Source: an uncultured Collinsella sp. (lineage in GTDB: Bacteria; Actinomycetota; Coriobacteriia; Coriobacteriales; Coriobacteriaceae). Taken from it: a DNA stretch of 14,879 nucleotides. How positions within the stretch are numbered: the first letter of the stretch is position 1; each line of letters begins with the position of its first letter. Position numbers and translations under genes: made by a program. Positions 12,666-14,879 of this stretch are shown piece after piece. The notes under the pieces were generated by a model. It had not been told where the DNA came from, did not search any database, and saw nothing but the letters and a program-made list of their open reading frames with translations. Location of the stretch: assembly GCA_902494135.1 (NCBI GenBank), contig CABUSE010000021.1:1-14879 (forward strand), read 5' to 3'.

Positions 12666-13962
12666 AGACCAGATGATCTTGGATGAGGTCGCAGATGGCT
12701 CGGGCGTCGTTGATGTTGATGGCTCGGGTCGCAAAGCCGGCGTCGAAGGCCTGACGCGCCAGGGCCTCGTTGCAGGCAAGGGCCAGCGTGTGACCGTCGA
12801 CCAGGTCGAGCGAGCTCTTGCCGCGCAGACGGTCGACACCGGAGCGCGCGACCACGATGTTGTCGAAGCCCTCGGTCTTGTAGCCCTCGATGATCACCAC
12901 GTCGACATCGTTGTAGCGCGACAGCAGCTCGCGCGCGGGCATCTCGTCCTCCTCGCGCGTATCGGCGTACTCCGCCCAGCGCGTGGCGCAGATGAGGCCC
13001 ACGTGCTTGGATCCGGCCTGGTGATGGCGCCACGTATCTTTAGCGGGCACATCGATATCGAAGCCATGATGCCCATGATGTTTGAGCGAGCCCACGCGCA
13101 GGCCGCGGCGGGTGAGCTCGGCGATAACCTTCTCGACGAGCGTGGTCTTGCCCGAGTTTTGGTAGCCGATAAACGCGATCGCGGGGACGGCCGGTGTCGG
13201 AGCTGCGGGTGCGACGGCGACGGGTGCGCTCGCGAGCGCGTCGCCCGCGGCTCCCACGGCCTCAACAGCAGCGGCCTGGCGCTCTGCGCGATCCCACACA
13301 CCCGAGCGGCCGCCCTCCTTGTGCAGCAGGCGCACGTCGACGATCTCCATGCCGCGATCGACCGCCTTGCACATGTCATAGATCGTTAGACACGCGGCAC
13401 TCGCGCCGGTCAACGCCTCCATCTCGATACCCGTCTTGCCCGTCACGCCGGCCGTAACCAGTACGTGAAAGCCAACCTGCCCGTCCGCGCGCGCCGGCGC
13501 CCAGCCCTCGGGCACGTCCTCGGCCGGCGTCCCCGCCGGAGCAATGGGCGCAATGTCGCACTTGCTCTTGGTAATGAGCAGCGGATGGCACATGGGGATG
13601 ATGTCGCTCGTGCGCTTGATGGCCATAATGCCCGCCACGCGCGCGCAGGCAAGCACGTCGCCCTTTTTGGCGCGGTCCTGCAGCACCATGGCCTGCGTCT
13701 CGGGGTGCATGAGGATGGTGCCCTCGGCGATGGCGATGCGATGGGTCTCGGCCTTGTCGGACACGTCGACCATGCGTACCTCGCCCTTGGCGTCCACGTG
13801 TGTCAGCTCGTCGCGGCGGGCGTCACGGGCGGGCTCGGTGGCAGCACTGGCAGAGGGCTGCGTGCCTGCAACGGCATCGCTGGCCGCAGCCGTAACTTTG
13901 TGGGCAGACATCGCGGCCCTGCGAGCGGCCTTGGTGGCATCGGCGTACCTGCTCTTGGCCAT
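12664..13962 (-). CDS. MoaC-MobB fusion: cyclic pyranopterin monophosphate synthase fused to molybdenum cofactor GTP-binding adaptor
   Basis: This cytoplasmic protein of 432 residues has two parts. After an alanine-rich N-terminal extension of about 50 residues, residues 54-222 are MoaC. They contain KGDVLACARVAGI (Lys100), MCHPL (His126), GIEMEALTG (Glu180, Glu182), YDMCKAVDRGM (Asp196, Lys199 by alignment to the known catalytic pair) and LLHKEGGRSG. MoaC closes the cyclic pyranopterin from the MoaA product. An Ala/Pro-rich linker (about 225-260) leads to MobB (261-432). MobB has Walker A GYQNSGKT (266-273), the LKHHGHHGFDID block and VVIIEGYKTE (355-364). MobB is thought to help attach nucleotide to molybdopterin. 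The start at 13962 follows GGAGG by eight bases and lies four bases after the moaA stop, so the two genes form one operon. Both halves look intact. A hairpin terminator overlaps the stop. Confidence 0.92.
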   Translation of the reverse strand: MAKSRYADATKAARRAAMSAHKVTAAASDAVAGTQPSASAATEPARDARRDELTHVDAKGEVRMVDVSDKAETHRIAIAEGTILMHPETQAMVLQDRAKKGDVLACARVAGIMAIKRTSDIIPMCHPLLITKSKCDIAPIAPAGTPAEDVPEGWAPARADGQVGFHVLVTAGVTGKTGIEMEALTGASAACLTIYDMCKAVDRGMEIVDVRLLHKEGGRSGVWDRAERQAAAVEAVGAAGDALASAPVAVAPAAPTPAVPAIAFIGYQNSGKTTLVEKVIAELTRRGLRVGSLKHHGHHGFDIDVPAKDTWRHHQAGSKHVGLICATRWAEYADTREEDEMPARELLSRYNDVDVVIIEGYKTEGFDNIVVARSGVDRLRGKSSLDLVDGHTLALACNEALARQAFDAGFATRAININDARAICDLIQDHLV

Positions 13963-13966
13963 ATGA

Positions 13967-14879
13967 TCATCCTCCGATTTGGGACATAAATCGTTGCGTG
14001 CCCTCAATTATCGCGTGTTCCTGCGGTTTGTGGGCCACGGCATCGCGCCAAATCGAAAGTACCTGCATATCATCACCACGACGCAGCGCCTCGCGCACCG
14101 AATACTCGGCATCGCTGAACAGGCACGGACGCACGTTGCCATCGGCCGTCAGGCGCAGGCGGTTGCAATTCGCACAAAAATGGTTGGACATAGCGCTAAT
14201 AAAGCCAACTGTTCCCGCCGCGCCCGGAAAGTGCCAATAGCGCGCAGGGCCCGCGCCGGCAGGAGCGTCGTTGATGTCGAGCGGCTCGAGCTCGCCCAGT
14301 CCCGTCGCGGCGGCCCCGGCATTGATGCGCGCCCGCAGCTCGTCGCTCGGCACGGTATCGCTCGCATCCCACAGCTCGGGATTGAGCGCGGGCGCATGCG
14401 GGTCCACAGCGCAATGCGAGCTCGTGTGCTCGTCGCCGATGGGCATGTATTCGATAAAGCGCAGGTGGATGGGGCGGTCGAGCGTGAGTCGCGCGAGGGC
14501 CGCCACATCCTGGTTGAGCCGGCGCACCACAACGCAGTTGACCTTAACGGGCTCAAAGCCCCAAGCCAGCGCCGCGTCGATGCCAGCCATGGTCTGCTCG
14601 AGCCGACCCAGGCGCGTGATCTTTCCAAAGAGCGTAGGATCGAGTGTGTCGAGCGAGATGTTGACGCGGTTAAGCCCAGCATCTTTGAGCTGCGGTGCCA
14701 GCTTGGGCAGCAGAGCGCCATTGGTGGTGAGCGAGATGTCCTCGATCTGAGGAATCGCGCGAATGTCGCGAATGAGCGGAATGATACGGCGGCTGACCAG
14801 CGGCTCGCCGCCCGTCAGGCGCACGCGGCGAATGCCCTCTCCCGCTACCAAGCGCACAAAGCGGGCGATTTCCTCGGCG
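13967..14879 (-). CDS. moaA: MoaA, GTP 3',8-cyclase (C-terminal part)
   Basis: This is the 3' part of a radical SAM enzyme that starts molybdenum cofactor synthesis by converting GTP to 3',8-cyclo-GTP. The gene enters from the right edge, so the N-terminal CxxxCxxC cluster site is not in the window. What is visible is EEIARFV, RLTGGEPL, TTNG and NISLDTL, all conserved MoaA blocks. The RFIEYMPIG segment and the second cluster site, CANC followed 13 residues later by Cys (HFCANC to RPC), are also present. The protein ends in Gly-Gly (FMSQIGG), the conserved C-terminal tail needed for activity in this family. The gene reads directly into moaC-mobB. Confidence 0.95.
   Translation of the reverse strand, partial: AEEIARFVRLVAGEGIRRVRLTGGEPLVSRRIIPLIRDIRAIPQIEDISLTTNGALLPKLAPQLKDAGLNRVNISLDTLDPTLFGKITRLGRLEQTMAGIDAALAWGFEPVKVNCVVVRRLNQDVAALARLTLDRPIHLRFIEYMPIGDEHTSSHCAVDPHAPALNPELWDASDTVPSDELRARINAGAAATGLGELEPLDINDAPAGAGPARYWHFPGAAGTVGFISAMSNHFCANCNRLRLTADGNVRPCLFSDAEYSVREALRRGDDMQVLSIWRDAVAHKPQEHAIIEGTQRFMSQIGG

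Overview
The window reads as chromosomal DNA of a high-GC Gram-positive gut actinobacterium. A coriobacterium such as Collinsella is the best guess. The reasons are GC-rich codon use with strong AGGAGG-type ribosome binding sites, a GatC-type amidotransferase gene, a class C sortase with LPXTG-like pilins, and a MoaC-MobB fusion. This assignment is from familiarity with such genes, not from a search. Every gene recognised lies on the minus strand, so the window is transcribed from right to left.

Right end (about 12.6-14.9 kb): molybdenum cofactor genes. The 3' part of moaA is followed 4 bases later by a single gene fusing MoaC (pterin ring formation) to MobB (GTP-binding adaptor of cofactor maturation). 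A hairpin overlapping the stop codon ends this unit. Next come a major facilitator superfamily transporter (11118-12398) and a Cof-type HAD phosphatase (10072-10893). Each is bordered by members of two dispersed hairpin families, called A and B here.

Middle (about 2.5-9.9 kb): a sortase-dependent pilus operon. An AT-rich, palindrome-rich leader precedes a large tip/adhesin protein with a beta-helix, two Spy0128/FctA-like domains and an LPLSG signal. Two pilin subunits follow, with MPSTG and LPLTG signals, pilin-motif lysines and E-boxes. A strong intrinsic terminator ends the operon. The tip gene carries a run of nine G just after the signal peptide. Gain or loss of one G hits a stop codon within 11 codons, so this is a credible phase-variation switch for the pilus.

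Left (about 0-2.5 kb): between the pilin terminator and the class C sortase gene lie two tandem copies of a cassette of about 420 bp. Each encodes the same 50-residue membrane peptide with a basic tail, behind a perfect GGAGGT site. Each is followed by a stem-conserved, loop-variable hairpin and a plus-strand TACAAT element pointing back toward the gene. The arrangement resembles a duplicated type I toxin-antitoxin locus and is the best candidate for an undescribed system here. The sortase (510-1439) would polymerise the pilins. Hairpin repeats, a small 21-bp tandem array and the start of gatC fill the left end.

No tRNA, rRNA, CRISPR array, transposase or integrase was recognised.
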